Numbered from the stretch's first letter, positions 10,597 to 20,620 are shown. The stretch is DNA of 64,000 bases from Pseudomonas sp. AN-1 (GCF_034057115.1 NZ_CP139195.1:3782001-3846000), one strand, 5' to 3'. Translations and numbers: made by a program. The notes: generated by a model from the sequence alone, not told the origin.

Positions 10597-11145
10597 TCAG
10601 GGCTGCGATGCGATGGCCTGTTCCACGGCCGCGAGCAGTTTCGCATCGTCCGGTCCGGTCATGCTGGAGAAACTGGCCACCACCTTGCCCTGGCGGTCGA
10701 TCACGTACTTGTAGAAGTTCCAGCGCGGTGGCCCGCTCTGCGCGGCGAGGTTGCGGAACAGCGGGATGGCCTCCTTGCCGGTGACCTTCTGCACGGCGCT
10801 CATGCTGAAGGTGACGCCGTAGTTGACGTAGCAGACGGTGGCGGTTTCCGCGGCGTCGTCGGCCTCCTGGCGGAAGTCGTCGGACGGCACGCCGAGCACC
10901 TCGAGGCCCTGGCCACGGTAGCGCTGGTAGAGCGCCTCCAGGCCCTTGAACTGGCCGGTGAAGCCGCAGTGGCTGGCGGTGTTGACCACCAGCAGCGGCT
11001 TGCCGGCGAAGCGGCACAGGTCGATGGGTTCCTTGCCGCGCAGGGGCGGCAGGCTGCCTTGCAGCAGCGGGCCGCAGTCGGCGGCCTGGACACCGAGGCC
11101 GCCCAGCAGCAGGGGCAGGCCGAGGAGAAAACGTAAACGGCGCAT
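10597..11145 (-). CDS. periplasmic glutathione peroxidase
   Basis: 182 residues with an N-terminal signal peptide (about 1-21, [18 protein letters not shown]). The peroxidatic cysteine is C60 in [11 protein letters not shown], and the RWNFYKY block near residue 145 supplies the Trp-Asn pair of the catalytic tetrad. It reduces peroxides; many bacterial members use thioredoxin rather than glutathione, which the sequence alone does not settle. The ATG at 11145 has GGAG about nine bases upstream. It stands alone between the DUF294 and malate synthase genes. Confidence 0.88.
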   Translation of the reverse strand: MRRLRFLLGLPLLLGGLGVQAADCGPLLQGSLPPLRGKEPIDLCRFAGKPLLVVNTASHCGFTGQFKGLEALYQRYRGQGLEVLGVPSDDFRQEADDAAETATVCYVNYGVTFSMSAVQKVTGKEAIPLFRNLAAQSGPPRWNFYKYVIDRQGKVVASFSSMTGPDDAKLLAAVEQAIASQP

Positions 11146-11258
11146 GGCAGTCTCCGGAGTGGGTCTGTCAGGTACCCATCGGGCCACGCTAACCGCCCGT
11201 CGTGTCGCTGGCAATCGGCCATTGGCCGTGTCCGGCCGGTTTTTGCCGGGCCACAACG

Positions 11259-11321
11259 CACGACGCGCCGCCTCCCGGGGGAGCGCGGCGCGTCGTGGCC
11301 GGGAGCGCAGGACGCTCCCGG
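11259..11321. repeat. two adjacent REP-like hairpins
   Basis: First stem 11259-11271 with 11285-11297 (13 bp, perfect), with an inner CTCCC/GGGAG pairing. Second stem 11299-11307 with 11313-11321 (9 bp) around a CAGGA loop. They lie downstream of malate synthase without a T-run. The second hairpin belongs to the same family as those at 21427-21522. Confidence 0.8.
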
Positions 11322-11344
11322 GTTGCCGGCAGGCCGGCGGGGTA

Positions 11345-13519
11345 TTACTGGGCGTTGCGAGCCTTGAACTCGCGACGACGGCGGTGCAGCACCGGCTCGG
11401 TGTAGCCGTTGGGCTGCTTGGTGCCTTCGATGCACAGTTCCAGGGCGGCCTGGAAGGCGATGTTGTCGTCGAAGTTCGGCGCCATCGGCCGGTACAGCGG
11501 GTCGTTGGCGTTCTGGCGGTCGACCACCAGGGCCATGCGCTCGAAGGTCTCGCGCACCTGGGCCTCGGAGCACACGCCGTGGCGCAGCCAGTTGGCGATG
11601 TGCTGGCTGGAGATGCGCAGGGTGGCGCGGTCTTCCATCAGGCCGATGTCGTTGATGTCCGGCACCTTGGAGCAGCCGACGCCCTGGTCGATCCAGCGCA
11701 CCACGTAGCCGAGGATGCCTTGGGCGTTGTTGTCCAGCTCGTTCTGGATCTCCTCGGCGCTCCAGCTGATGCTCGGCGCCAGCGGGATGGTCAGGATGTC
11801 GTCCAGCGAGGCGCGCTCGCGCTTGGCCAGCTCCTGCTGGCGGGCGAACACGTCGACCTTGTGGTAGTGCAGGGCGTGCAGCGCGGCGGCGGTCGGCGAC
11901 GGCACCCAGGCGGTGTTGGCGCCGGCCATCGGGTGGACGATCTTCTGCTCGAGCATGCCGGCCATCAGGTCGGGCATGGCCCACATGCCCTTGCCGATCT
12001 GCGCGCGACCGGACAGGCCGGTGGCCAGGCCGATGTCGACGTTCCAGTTCTCGTAGGCCTTGATCCAGGCGGCGTTCTTGATGTCGCCCTTGCGGATGAA
12101 GGCGCCGGCCTCCATGGAGGTGTGCAGCTCGTCACCGGTGCGGTCGAGGAAGCCGGTGTTGATGAACACCACGCGCTCGCGGGCGGCCTTGATGCAAGCC
12201 TTGAGGTTGACGGTGGTGCGGCGCTCCTCGTCCATGATGCCGACCTTGAGGGTGTTGCGCGCCAGGCCGAGGACGTCCTCGATGCGGCCGAACAGCTCGT
12301 TGGTGAAGGCGGCTTCTTCCGGGCCGTGCATCTTCGGCTTGACGATGTACACGCTGCCGGTACGGCTGTTCTTGCGGCTGGTGTTGCCGCTGAGGTTGTG
12401 GATGGCGATCAGGCTGGTGACCAGGCCGTCCATGATGCCTTCCGGCACCTCGTTGCCGTCCTTGTCGAGGATCGCGTCGTTGGTCATCAGGTGACCGACG
12501 TTGCGCACGAACAGCAGGGAACGGCCGTGGAGGGTCAGCTCGCCGCCATTGGCCGCGGTGTAGACGCGGTCCGGGTTCATGGTGCGGGTGAAGGTGGTGC
12601 CGCCCTTGGCCACTTCCTCGGCCAGGTCGCCCTTCATCAGGCCCAGCCAGTTCTTGTAGGCGATGACCTTGTCTTCGGCATCGACCGCGGCGACCGAGTC
12701 CTCGCAGTCCATGATGGTGGTCAGCGCGGCTTCCATCAGCACGTCCTTCACGCCCGCCGCGTCGGTCTTGCCGATCTGGCTGTTGCGGTCGATCTGGATC
12801 TCGAAGTGGATGCCGTTGTTCTTCAGCAGCACGGCCTTGGGCGCCGCGGCCTCGCCCTGGAAGCCGATCAGCTGGGCCGGGTTCTGCAGGCCGGTGCTGC
12901 CGTTGGCCAGGCTGACGACCAGCTTGCCGCCGTCGATGGCGTAGCCGGTGGCGTCGACGTGGGAGGCGCCTTCCAGCGGCGCGGCCTCGTCGAGGAAGGC
13001 GCGGGCGAAGGCGATGACCTTGGCGCCGCGCAGCGGGTTGTAGCCGGCAGTCTTCTCGGCGCCGTCGGTTTCCGGGATGGCGTCGGTGCCGTACAGGGCG
13101 TCGTACAGCGAGCCCCAGCGGGCGTTGGCGGCGTTCAGGGCGAAGCGCGCGTTCATCACCGGCACCACCAGCTGCGGGCCGGCCATGCGGGCGATCTCGT
13201 CGTCGACGTTCTCGGTGGTGGCCTGGAAGTCTTCGGCTTCCGGCAGCAGGTAGCCGATTTCCTGCAGGAAGGCCTTGTAGGCCACGGCGTCGTGGCCCTG
13301 GCCGGCGCGCTCCTGGTGCCAGGCGTCGATCTTGGCCTGCAGCTCGTCACGCTTGGCCAGCAGGGCGCGGTTCTTCGGCGCCAGGTCGTGGATCACGCTG
13401 TCGGCGCCAGCCCAGAACTGGTCGGCGCTGACGCCGGTACCGGGAATGGCTTCGTTGGTGACGAAGTCGTAAAGGGCTTTGGCGACCTGCAGGCCACCGA
13501 CTTGCACGCGTTCAGTCAT
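11345..13519 (-). CDS. glcB: malate synthase G
   Basis: 724 residues, the usual length for isoform G. It condenses glyoxylate with acetyl-CoA to give malate in the glyoxylate and glycolate pathways. Recognisable blocks include [17 protein letters not shown], the [12 protein letters not shown]-like block, [13 protein letters not shown] and the C-terminal WLRHG block. The start at 13519 ([11 protein letters not shown]) has GAGGCAAG upstream. No glycolate oxidase genes (glcDEF) are adjacent, as is usual in Pseudomonas where glcB stands alone. Downstream hairpins at 11259-11321 may end the transcript. Confidence 0.96.
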   Translation of the reverse strand: MTERVQVGGLQVAKALYDFVTNEAIPGTGVSADQFWAGADSVIHDLAPKNRALLAKRDELQAKIDAWHQERAGQGHDAVAYKAFLQEIGYLLPEAEDFQATTENVDDEIARMAGPQLVVPVMNARFALNAANARWGSLYDALYGTDAIPETDGAEKTAGYNPLRGAKVIAFARAFLDEAAPLEGASHVDATGYAIDGGKLVVSLANGSTGLQNPAQLIGFQGEAAAPKAVLLKNNGIHFEIQIDRNSQIGKTDAAGVKDVLMEAALTTIMDCEDSVAAVDAEDKVIAYKNWLGLMKGDLAEEVAKGGTTFTRTMNPDRVYTAANGGELTLHGRSLLFVRNVGHLMTNDAILDKDGNEVPEGIMDGLVTSLIAIHNLSGNTSRKNSRTGSVYIVKPKMHGPEEAAFTNELFGRIEDVLGLARNTLKVGIMDEERRTTVNLKACIKAARERVVFINTGFLDRTGDELHTSMEAGAFIRKGDIKNAAWIKAYENWNVDIGLATGLSGRAQIGKGMWAMPDLMAGMLEQKIVHPMAGANTAWVPSPTAAALHALHYHKVDVFARQQELAKRERASLDDILTIPLAPSISWSAEEIQNELDNNAQGILGYVVRWIDQGVGCSKVPDINDIGLMEDRATLRISSQHIANWLRHGVCSEAQVRETFERMALVVDRQNANDPLYRPMAPNFDDNIAFQAALELCIEGTKQPNGYTEPVLHRRRREFKARNAQ

Positions 13520-13684
13520 TGCTTGCCTCACTCTGCTTGGCAGCCGCCTGGGACTGCGGCCACGCCGTTCATGTAGTGCTCGGTCGCTGGATACTACATG
13601 AAGCCGGATGAGAAATGTATGAAGGGCAGGGCGCACTTCGACAAAAGTCGTGGAAAACCGCGACCCAAGGCCGATGCGGGGTGG

Positions 13685-14325
13685 TTGTCCACAGCGCCGG
13701 CGGGGCCGTGGCCGGAGGCTCCCGGCGCTTGTCCCCGTTTGGCGTGGATGGGGCTGTGGACAAGCATGGGGCACAGTGCTGCAGGCCAGGCGCGGCGCGA
13801 CCTGCAGGCGATCGGTCGATTCTTGATCAGCGCCGCCGGGGTTATGCACGGCGGACGTGGATGCGCCTGTGGACAACCTCTGGAGCGCTGGCTGCAGCCC
13901 AGTGCCGGCGGGGCCTGGCGGCATCTGGCTGTTTTTTGAGCAGGATTTTTTCCACAAGCTGTGGAAAAGCCGCTTTCGCGGCCCTGTGCACAGGCCATTG
14001 TTGTCCACACAGGAGGTGGATCAGGGTGTGGACAAGCTGCGCGCAGCTGGCTGCAGGCCACGGCTGGCGTGGCCTGCAGGCGATTGGTCGAATCTTGATC
14101 AGCGCCCGGCGGGCACGTCGGCACGGGGTTTTCCACAGCGGCGGGGGATCAGCCTGTGGATAAGCTCGGGATGGATCGCCAGGCCGCGCCAGCCGCGGGC
14201 TGCGCAGGGGATCTGGCGATTTTCTGCACAGCCCGGCCGCTGGCGCTTGTGCACAGTGGAGGTGAACCACCCTGTGGACAACCTCGGGGCAGTCCGCTGC
14301 AGGCCGCGGCTGGCGCGGCCTGCAG
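13685..14325. repeat. intergenic array of DnaA-box-like 9-mers and GCAGGCC hairpins
   Basis: The 825-base gap between glcB and rarD contains no gene but about five diverged repeat units. Ten 9-mers resemble DnaA boxes. One is the perfect TTATCCACA (14155-14163, reverse). Three read TTTTCCACA (13948-13956, 13960-13968 reverse, 14129-14137). Six read TTGTCCACA (13685, 13755 reverse, 13868 reverse, 14001, 14027 reverse, 14273 reverse). Each full unit also has a palindromic GCAGGCC element; two of these form 12-bp stems around a GCTGG loop, 14051-14079 and 14297-14325, differing by a compensatory A-T to G-C change. TTGATCAGCG is repeated near 13823 and 14096. Confidence 0.8.
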
Positions 14326-14344
14326 GGTGTTGATCGAAAAACGA

Positions 14345-15241
14345 TCAGGCGGGGCTGGCGGCGCGGCGCAGTCCGCGCAGGCTGTCGAGGCTGAACACGG
14401 CGAGGCCCAGCCAGATGCAGGCGAAGGCCAGCAGCTGCGGGCCCTGCAGCGGCTCGCCGAACAGCAGCACCGCCTGCAGCAGCACCAGGGTCGGCGCCAG
14501 GTACTGCAGGAAGCCGAGGCTGGCGTAGGACATGTGCCGCGCGGCGGCGTTGAAGCAGACCAGCGGGATCAGCGTCACCGGCCCGGCGGCGGCCAGCCAC
14601 AGGGCGTCGCTGCCGCTCCAGAAGCCGGGCTGGGCGCTCTGCGCGGCCGGATGCAGCAGCAGCCAGCCGAGCGCCGCCGGCAGCATCAGCCAGGTCTCCA
14701 CCACCAGGCCGGGCAGCGCCGCCACCGGCGCCTGCTTGCGGATCAGGCCGTAGAAGGCGAACGACAGCGCCAGCAGCAGGGAGATCCACGGCAGGCTGCC
14801 GAGCTGCCAGACCTGCTGGGCCACCCCGGCGGCAGCCAGCAGCACCGCCAGCCACTGCAGCGGGCGCAGGCGCTCGCCGAGCAGCAGCATGGCCAGCAGC
14901 ACGTTGAGCAGCGGGTTGATGTAGTAGCCGAGGCTGGCCTCGACCATGTGGCCGTTGTTCACCGCCCACACGTAGGTCAGCCAGTTGGTGGCGATCAGCG
15001 CGCCGCTGGCGGCGAGGATGGCGAGGCGGCGCGGGTTGTCGCGCAGCTCGCGCCACCAGCCCGGATGCTTCCAGGCCAGCAGCAGCAGGCTGCCGCACAG
15101 CGCCGACCAGAGCACGCGGTGGACGATGATCTCGAGGGCGGGGATCTGCTCGATGGCCTTGAAGTACAGCGGGAACAGGCCCCAGATGAGGTAGGCGGTG
15201 AGGCCCAGGACAAGCCCCCGGCGCGGGGTGGCGGTGCTCAT
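14345..15241 (-). CDS. rarD: RarD-like EamA transporter
   Basis: 298 residues with about ten membrane segments, inner membrane, EamA/DMT superfamily. The family blocks LTAYLIWGLFPLYFKAI, EIIVHRVLWS, NWLTYVWAVN and YINPLLNVLLAML are those of RarD, named in E. coli for a link to chloramphenicol resistance; the substrate is unknown. The ATG at 15241 gives the usual RarD length. It stands alone, downstream of the srkA gene and upstream of the repeat array. Confidence 0.88.
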   Translation of the reverse strand: MSTATPRRGLVLGLTAYLIWGLFPLYFKAIEQIPALEIIVHRVLWSALCGSLLLLAWKHPGWWRELRDNPRRLAILAASGALIATNWLTYVWAVNNGHMVEASLGYYINPLLNVLLAMLLLGERLRPLQWLAVLLAAAGVAQQVWQLGSLPWISLLLALSFAFYGLIRKQAPVAALPGLVVETWLMLPAALGWLLLHPAAQSAQPGFWSGSDALWLAAAGPVTLIPLVCFNAAARHMSYASLGFLQYLAPTLVLLQAVLLFGEPLQGPQLLAFACIWLGLAVFSLDSLRGLRRAASPA

Positions 15242-15370
15242 GGCGGCTCCAATTCTTAGGAAGCTAAGTAAATGAGTGCACCATTCTAGGGCCTGGCCGG
15301 GTGGCTGTCTGTGGCGGCGCGGTGCCGGCACGGGCCGCCCGGCACGCCGCCGTCAGCTTTTCCTGACAGT

Positions 15371-16345
15371 TCAGTACAGGCGCAGCGGTTCCTCGTCGAG
15401 CGCCGCCAGTTGCTCGCGCAGGGTCAGCACCTGCTCGCCCCAGTAGCGCTCGCTGCCGAACCAGGAAAAGCTCATGGGAAACGCCGGGTCGTCCCAGCGC
15501 CGCGCCAGCCAGGCGCTGTAGTGGATCAGGCGCAGACTGCGCAGGCCCTCGATCAGCGCCAGCTCGCGCGGGGCGAAGTCGTGGAACTCCTGGTAGCCGT
15601 CGATCAGCTCGCTGATCTGGCGCAGGCGCTCCTGGCGCTCGCCGGCCAGCAGCATCCACAGGTCCTGCACCGCCGGGCCCATGCGGCAGTCGTCGAGGTC
15701 GACGATGTGGAAGCGCTCGTCGCGGTACAGCAGGTTGCCGGGGTGGCAGTCGCCGTGCAGGCGGATCGCCTGGTAGGGCGTGGCGGCGAACAGCGCATCC
15801 AGGCGCGCCAGCAGGTCGCGCGCCACCGACTCGTAGGCCGGCAGCAGGCTGCGCGGGATGAAGTTGCCGTCGAGCAGGGTGGCCAGCGACTCGTGGCCGA
15901 AGTTGGCCACCGTCAGCGCCTCGCGATGCTGGAACGGCCGGCTGGCGCCGATGGCGTGCAGGCGGCCGAGCAGCTGGCCGAAGCGGTACAGCTGGTCCAG
16001 GTCGCCCGGCTCCGGGGCGTGGCCGCCGCGGCGCGGGAACAGCGCGAAGCGGAAACCGGCGTGCTCGAACAGGCTGTCGCCGCCGACCAGCAGCGGCGCC
16101 ACCACCGGCACCTCGTGGGCTTCCAGCTCGAAGCTGAAGGCGTGCTCCTCGCGGATCGCCGCATCGCTCCAGCGCCCGGGGCGGTAGAACTTGGCGATCA
16201 GCGGCACCTCGCCCTCGATGCCGACCTGGTAGACGCGGTTCTCGTAGCTGTTCAGCGCCAGCACGCGGGCGTCGCTGAGAAAGCCGAGGCTTTCCACGGC
16301 GTCCAGCACCAGGTCGGGGGTGAGGGCGGAGAAGGGGTGGCTCAT
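15371..16345 (-). CDS. srkA: stress response serine/threonine kinase SrkA (YihE family)
   Basis: 324 residues, aminoglycoside-phosphotransferase-like kinase fold. The catalytic loop reads LHGDCHPGNLLY and the metal-binding loop IVDLDDC. It phosphorylates serine and threonine in proteins and protects cells during envelope and oxidative stress, according to studies of the E. coli homologue. In Enterobacteria it is coupled to dsbA, which is not adjacent here. The ATG at 16345 is supported by the family N-terminus MSHPFSALTPDLVLDAVES. Confidence 0.9.
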   Translation of the reverse strand: MSHPFSALTPDLVLDAVESLGFLSDARVLALNSYENRVYQVGIEGEVPLIAKFYRPGRWSDAAIREEHAFSFELEAHEVPVVAPLLVGGDSLFEHAGFRFALFPRRGGHAPEPGDLDQLYRFGQLLGRLHAIGASRPFQHREALTVANFGHESLATLLDGNFIPRSLLPAYESVARDLLARLDALFAATPYQAIRLHGDCHPGNLLYRDERFHIVDLDDCRMGPAVQDLWMLLAGERQERLRQISELIDGYQEFHDFAPRELALIEGLRSLRLIHYSAWLARRWDDPAFPMSFSWFGSERYWGEQVLTLREQLAALDEEPLRLY

Positions 16346-16392
16346 GGCGGGCTCCAGTCGGTGAGCCCGCAGTGTACCCCCTGCCGGTCGCG

Positions 16393-16572
16393 TCAACCGC
16401 CGATGAAGTTGAACAGGGCGTACATGAGAGCGCCGAGGATCACGAAGAACAGGCAGTACTTGGCGAGCAGCAGCAGCTTGCCCTCGCCGGGGATCTCCGC
16501 GTTGCAGTGCGGGCAGCGGCGGGCGTGGCGCTCGACTTCCCGGTGACACTCCCGGCAGTGGGCGATGCTCAT
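16393..16572 (-). CDS. 59-residue zinc-ribbon membrane protein
   Basis: A small open frame: MSIAHCRECHREVERHARRC then PHCN, giving two CxxC pairs of a zinc ribbon (C6/C9 and C20/C23), followed by a single membrane segment (about 34-56, LLLLAKYCLFFVILGALM). The stop is TGA at 16393. Such small zinc-ribbon plus transmembrane proteins are common and uncharacterised. It lies 47 bases upstream of srkA and 60 bases downstream of comF, all on the minus strand, and could be cotranscribed. Confidence 0.75.
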   Translation of the reverse strand: MSIAHCRECHREVERHARRCPHCNAEIPGEGKLLLLAKYCLFFVILGALMYALFNFIGG

Positions 16573-16632
16573 GGCTTTTGTTCCCCCGACCTGATGTGGT
16601 TGATGCGTTCCCTCTGCACACAGCGTAGCCCG

Positions 16633-17376
16633 TCAGTCCGGCGCCGGGGTGCGCGCCAGGCAGTAGACGTCGACCCGCGTCGCGCCGGCCCGGCGCAGCA
16701 GGCGTGCCAGCGCCTCGGCGGTGGCGCCGGTGGTCAGCACGTCGTCGACCAGGGCGACATGGCGGCCGGCGAGGGCCTGCGCATCGACCAGGGCGAAGGC
16801 GCCGCGCAGGTTGCGCCGGCGCGCCGCGGCGTCCAGGCCCTGCTGGGCCGCGGTGTCCTGCGGGCGCAGCACGAGATCCTCGCGCACCTCGATGCGCAGG
16901 GCCTCGCCCAGCCAGCGCGCCAGCAGCGCCGCCTGGTTGAAGCCGCGCCGGCGCAGGCGCGCGCGGGCCAGCGGCACCGGCAGCAGCAGTTCGGGGCGCG
17001 GCAGGCCTTCCAGATGGGCGTGGCGCAGGTGCTCTGCGAGCAGCGCGCCGAGCAGGCGACCGAAGGGCCAGGCGCTCTGGTGCTTGAAGCGGGTGACCAG
17101 CGCGTCGACCGGGAAGGCGTAGCGCCACGGCGCCTCGACCCGCGCGAAGCTCGGTGGACGCCGCAGGCAGGCGGCGCAGGTCAGGCCCGCCGCCGGCAGC
17201 GGCAGGGCGCAGACGCTGCACTGCGGCCCCAGCCAGGGCAGCTCGTCCTGGCAGGCGCTGCACAGGGCGTGGGCGGTGTCGGCGGGGCCATCGCAGAGCA
17301 TGCAGGCGCCGGGGCGGCGCAGGGCGGCAGCGTGGCTCAGCAAGAGTTGTATGAATTTCGTCCAGATGTAAACCAT
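16633..17376 (-). CDS. ComF-family phosphoribosyltransferase-like protein
   Basis: 247 residues from the ATG at 17376, which has AGGGAAAGG just upstream. The N-terminal third has a zinc-finger-like set of CxxC pairs (CMLC, CSAC, CSVC, CAAC). The C-terminal two thirds is a PRTase fold with the PRPP-binding loop VALVDDVLTTGAT. The family is named for Bacillus ComFC and, in Gram-negatives, GntX, and is implicated in DNA uptake or carbon use. In Pseudomonas it is a standard neighbour of bioB, divergently transcribed. Confidence 0.88.
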   Translation of the reverse strand: MVYIWTKFIQLLLSHAAALRRPGACMLCDGPADTAHALCSACQDELPWLGPQCSVCALPLPAAGLTCAACLRRPPSFARVEAPWRYAFPVDALVTRFKHQSAWPFGRLLGALLAEHLRHAHLEGLPRPELLLPVPLARARLRRRGFNQAALLARWLGEALRIEVREDLVLRPQDTAAQQGLDAAARRRNLRGAFALVDAQALAGRHVALVDDVLTTGATAEALARLLRRAGATRVDVYCLARTPAPD

Positions 17377-17390
17377 GCCTTTCCCTGCGG

Positions 17391-17420
17391 TTGACAGCCT
17401 CTCCGCTGCCCGGAGAAGAT
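17391..17420 (+). promoter_or_regulatory. candidate sigma70 promoter of bioB
   Basis: A perfect TTGACA at 17391-17396, a 17-18 base spacer and a weak AGAAGAT -10 region ending at 17420, about 68 bases upstream of the bioB ATG and within the comF/bioB divergent region. Confidence 0.45.
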
Positions 17421-17487
17421 GCGGCATCCGTGCCGCCCCGCCACTCTAGCAGGGGTGTGCTGTCCCCATAACAAGGAACACCGCCCG

Positions 17488-18543
17488 ATGAGTGCCAACG
17501 CTTCCCTGCGCCACGACTGGACCCTCGACGAGGTCCGCGCCCTGTTCACCCAGCCGTTCAACGACCTGATCTTCCAGGCCCAGGGCGTGCACCGCCAGCA
17601 CTTCAACGCCAACGAGGTGCAGGTATCGACCCTGCTGTCGATCAAGACCGGCGCCTGCCCGGAAGACTGCAAGTACTGCCCGCAGTCCGGCCACTACAAC
17701 ACCGGCCTGGACAAGGAAAAGCTGATGGAGGTGCAGAAGGTGCTGCAGGCCGCCGCCGAGGCCAAGGCCATCGGCTCGACCCGCTTCTGCATGGGCGCGG
17801 CGTGGAAGCACCCGAGCGCCAAGGACATGCCCTACGTGCTGGAGATGGTCAAGGGCGTCAAGGCGCTGGGCCTGGAGACCTGCATGACCCTCGGCACCCT
17901 CGACCAGGAGCAGACCATGGCCCTGGCCGACGCCGGCCTCGACTACTACAACCACAACCTCGACACCTCGCCGGAGTTCTACGGCAACATCATCACCACC
18001 CGCACCTACAGCGAGCGCCTGCAGACCCTGTCCTACGTGCGCGAGGCAGGCATGAAGATCTGCTCCGGCGGCATCCTCGGCATGGGCGAGTCGCTGGACG
18101 ACCGCCTGGGCCTGCTGATCCAGCTGGCCAACCTGCCGGAGCACCCGGAGTCGGTGCCGATCAACATGCTGGTCAAGGTCCAGGGCACCCCGCTGGCCGA
18201 GGCCGAGGACGTCGATCCGTTCGACTTCATCCGCACCCTGGCGGTGGCGCGCATCCTTATGCCGCAGTCGCACGTGCGCCTGTCCGCCGGTCGCGAGCAG
18301 ATGAACGAGCAGATGCAGGCCCTGGCCTTCCTCGCCGGCGCCAACTCGATCTTCTACGGCGAGAAGCTGCTGACCACCGGCAACCCCGAGGCCGAGCGCG
18401 ACATGCGCCTGTTCCAGCGCCTGGGCATCAAGCCCGAGGCCCGCGAGGAGCACGCCGACGAGGTGCACCAGGCCGCCATCGAGCAGGCGCTGGTCGAGCA
18501 GCGCAATTCGCAGCTGTTCACCGACGCCGCCGCTTCCGTCTGA
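17488..18543 (+). CDS. bioB: biotin synthase
   Basis: 351 residues, radical SAM enzyme that inserts sulfur into dethiobiotin, the last step of biotin synthesis. The 4Fe-4S-binding cysteines are C57, C61 and C64 in [10 protein letters not shown]. The conserved [22 protein letters not shown] and RLSAGRE blocks are present, the last holding the 2Fe-2S arginine ligand. First gene of bioBFHCD. A REP hairpin separates it from bioF, which may stabilise the upstream message. Confidence 0.97.
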   Translation: MSANASLRHDWTLDEVRALFTQPFNDLIFQAQGVHRQHFNANEVQVSTLLSIKTGACPEDCKYCPQSGHYNTGLDKEKLMEVQKVLQAAAEAKAIGSTRFCMGAAWKHPSAKDMPYVLEMVKGVKALGLETCMTLGTLDQEQTMALADAGLDYYNHNLDTSPEFYGNIITTRTYSERLQTLSYVREAGMKICSGGILGMGESLDDRLGLLIQLANLPEHPESVPINMLVKVQGTPLAEAEDVDPFDFIRTLAVARILMPQSHVRLSAGREQMNEQMQALAFLAGANSIFYGEKLLTTGNPEAERDMRLFQRLGIKPEAREEHADEVHQAAIEQALVEQRNSQLFTDAAASV

Positions 18544-18549
18544 TTCTGT

Positions 18550-18600
18550 AGGGGCGAATTCATTCGCCTGGGCGCGCCCTGGGCGAATGAATTCGCCCCT
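18550..18600. repeat. REP-like palindrome between bioB and bioF
   Basis: Perfect 19-bp inverted repeat, 18550-18568 with 18582-18600, around a GC-rich 13-base loop. The arm core GGGGCGAATTCATTCGCC is a familiar dispersed Pseudomonas intergenic repeat. No T-run follows, so read-through to bioF is expected. Confidence 0.9.
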
Positions 18601-18629
18601 GCATGCCGTTTGTCGCCTGGAGCCACGCC

Positions 18630-19802
18630 GTGCCCTTCGACCTCGCCGCCCGTCTCGCCGCCCGCCGCGCCGACAACCTGTTCCGCCAGCGCCCGCTGCT
18701 CGAAAGCCCGCAGGGCCCGGAGGTGGTGGTCGACGGCCAGAAGCTGCTGGCCTTCTGCTCCAACGACTACCTCGGCCTGGCCAATCACCCCGAGGTGATC
18801 CGCGCGCTGCAGCAGGGTGCGGAAAAGTGGGGCGTCGGCGGCGGCGCCTCGCACCTGGTGATCGGCCACAGCCAGCCGCACCATGAACTCGAAGAGGCGC
18901 TGGCCGAGTTCACCGGCCGGCCGCGCGCGCTGCTGTTCTCCACCGGCTACATGGCCAACCTCGCCGCGGTGACCGCGCTGGTGGGCCAGGGCGACAGCGT
19001 GCTGGAGGACCGCCTCAACCACGCCTCGCTGCTCGACGCCGGCCTGCTCTCCGGCGCGCGCTTCTCGCGCTACCTGCACAACGATGCGGCCAGCCTGGCC
19101 AGCCGCCTCGCCAAGGCGAGCGGCAACAGCCTGGTGGTCACCGACGGCGTGTTCAGCATGGACGGCGATCTCGCCGACCTGCCGGCGCTGTGTGCCGCCG
19201 CGAAGCAGAAGGGCGCCTGGCTGATGGTCGACGACGCCCACGGCTTCGGCCCGCTGGGCGCCAGCGGCGGCGGCATCGTCGAGCACTTCGGCCTGGGGCT
19301 CGACGACGTGCCGGTGCTGGTCGGCACCCTCGGCAAGGCGTTCGGCACCGCCGGCGCCTTCGTCGCCGGCAGCGAGGAACTGATCGAGACGCTGATCCAG
19401 TTCGCCCGCCCGTACATCTACACCACCAGCCAGCCGCCGGCGGTGGCCTGCGCCACCCTGAAAAGCCTCGAGCTGCTGCGCGCCGAAGGCTGGCGCCGCG
19501 AGCACCTCAACGCGCTGATCGCGCGCTTCCGCGCCGGCGCCGCCGAGCTGGGCCTGACCCTGATGGACAGCCCGACGCCGATCCAGCCGCTGCTGATCGG
19601 CGACAGCGCGCGCGCCGTCGAGTTTTCCCGCCTGCTGCGCGAGCGCGGCCTGATGGTCGGCGCCATCCGCCCGCCCACCGTGCCGGCCGGCACCGCGCGG
19701 CTGCGGGTGACCCTGTCCGCCGCGCACAGCTTCGCGCAGCTCGAGCGCCTGCTCGAAGCGCTGGGCGAATGTCAGGCGCTGCTGCCGCCGCTGGAGGAAT
19801 GA
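18630..19802 (+). CDS. bioF: 8-amino-7-oxononanoate synthase
   Basis: 390 residues from a GTG at 18630 with GGAG eight bases upstream. An in-frame ATG at 18603 lies inside the preceding palindrome and has no ribosome-binding site. PLP-dependent enzyme that condenses pimeloyl-ACP with alanine. The PLP lysine is K236 in [11 protein letters not shown], with [18 protein letters not shown] and DDAHGFG blocks. Second gene of the biotin operon; bioH begins five bases after its stop. Confidence 0.95.
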   Translation: MPFDLAARLAARRADNLFRQRPLLESPQGPEVVVDGQKLLAFCSNDYLGLANHPEVIRALQQGAEKWGVGGGASHLVIGHSQPHHELEEALAEFTGRPRALLFSTGYMANLAAVTALVGQGDSVLEDRLNHASLLDAGLLSGARFSRYLHNDAASLASRLAKASGNSLVVTDGVFSMDGDLADLPALCAAAKQKGAWLMVDDAHGFGPLGASGGGIVEHFGLGLDDVPVLVGTLGKAFGTAGAFVAGSEELIETLIQFARPYIYTTSQPPAVACATLKSLELLRAEGWRREHLNALIARFRAGAAELGLTLMDSPTPIQPLLIGDSARAVEFSRLLRERGLMVGAIRPPTVPAGTARLRVTLSAAHSFAQLERLLEALGECQALLPPLEE

Positions 19803-19807
19803 ACGCC

Positions 19808-20530
19808 ATGACCCGACTGATCCTGCTGCCCGGCTGGGGCCTCGGCCCGGCCGCGCTGCAACCGCTGGTGGCCGCCCTCAACGAACAGGGCCTGCCGACC
19901 GAGCTGGCCGAGCTGCCGGCGCTTGAGTCCGCCGATCCCGCGGCCTGGCTGGCCGAGCTGGACGCGCGCCTGCCCGCCGATTGCTGGCTGGGCGGCTGGT
20001 CGCTGGGCGGCATGCTCGCCGGCGCGCTGGCCGCACGGCGCGGCGCGCGCTGCCAGGGCCTCGTCACCCTGGCCAGCAACGCCTGCTTCGTCGCCCGCGA
20101 CGGCTGGCCGAGCGCCATGGACGAGGCGACCTTCGCCGCCTTCCGCGCCGGCTGTGCGACCGATGCCGCCGCCACCCTCAGGCGCTTCGCCATGCTCTGC
20201 GCCCAGGGCGGCGCGGAGGCCCGCGCGCTGGGCCGCCAGCTGCAGCAGGGCCTGCCGGCGCAGGAGCCGGCGCAACTGCTCGCCGGCCTCGACGTGCTGG
20301 CCGCGCTGGACAACCGCGCGGCGCTGGCGAGTTTCGCCGGCCCGCAACTGCACCTGCTGGCCGATGCCGACGCCCTGGTGCCGGCCGAGGCGGCCGCGGC
20401 CCTGCTGGCGCTGCTGCCGGCCGGCGAGGTCGACCTGCTGGAGGGCAGCGGCCACGCCTGCGTCCTCGAGCAGCCGCAGGCGCTGGCCGCGCTGCTCGCC
20501 GAGTTCGTCCGCGAGGCCGCAGATGCGTAG
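19808..20530 (+). CDS. bioH: pimeloyl-ACP methyl ester carboxylesterase
   Basis: 240 residues, alpha/beta hydrolase that removes the methyl ester from pimeloyl-ACP methyl ester. The nucleophile is S65 in GGWSLGGM, and the catalytic His lies in GSGHACVLEQP near residue 215. Two in-frame ATGs exist. The one at 19799 overlaps the bioF stop but sits one base from the GGAGGA. The one at 19808 has GGAGGA at a proper eight-base spacing, so it is preferred. Translation is probably coupled to bioF. Confidence 0.93.
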   Translation: MTRLILLPGWGLGPAALQPLVAALNEQGLPTELAELPALESADPAAWLAELDARLPADCWLGGWSLGGMLAGALAARRGARCQGLVTLASNACFVARDGWPSAMDEATFAAFRAGCATDAAATLRRFAMLCAQGGAEARALGRQLQQGLPAQEPAQLLAGLDVLAALDNRAALASFAGPQLHLLADADALVPAEAAAALLALLPAGEVDLLEGSGHACVLEQPQALAALLAEFVREAADA

Positions 20531-20603
20531 GGTGCGCCGTGCGCACCTTGGGTGCATCCCGACCGGCGTTGCGGGTCATTCGGTGCGCGCGGCGCACCCT
20601 ACG
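20526..20603. repeat. 22-bp inverted repeat between bioH and bioC
   Basis: Arms 20526-20547 and 20582-20603 pair over 22 bp with one mismatch. The arms carry TAGGGTGCGCCG, the same element found at 45293-45359. The left arm overlaps the last codons of bioH. A second smaller inverted repeat lies in the loop. Confidence 0.88.
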
Positions 20604-20620
20604 GCATCGAGAGTTCGACC

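Noticed and set aside
13685-14325. CRISPR array
   Set aside because: Repeat units are diverged, of unequal length and palindromic, with no regular spacers and no cas genes in the window.
13520-14344. oriC
   Set aside because: The DnaA-box density fits, but no dnaA, dnaN, rpmH, gidA or AT-rich unwinding element is present; glcB and rarD flank it.
18603-18629. Upstream ATG for bioF
   Set aside because: It lies in the REP palindrome without a ribosome-binding site; the GTG at 18630 has GGAG and matches the family N-terminus.
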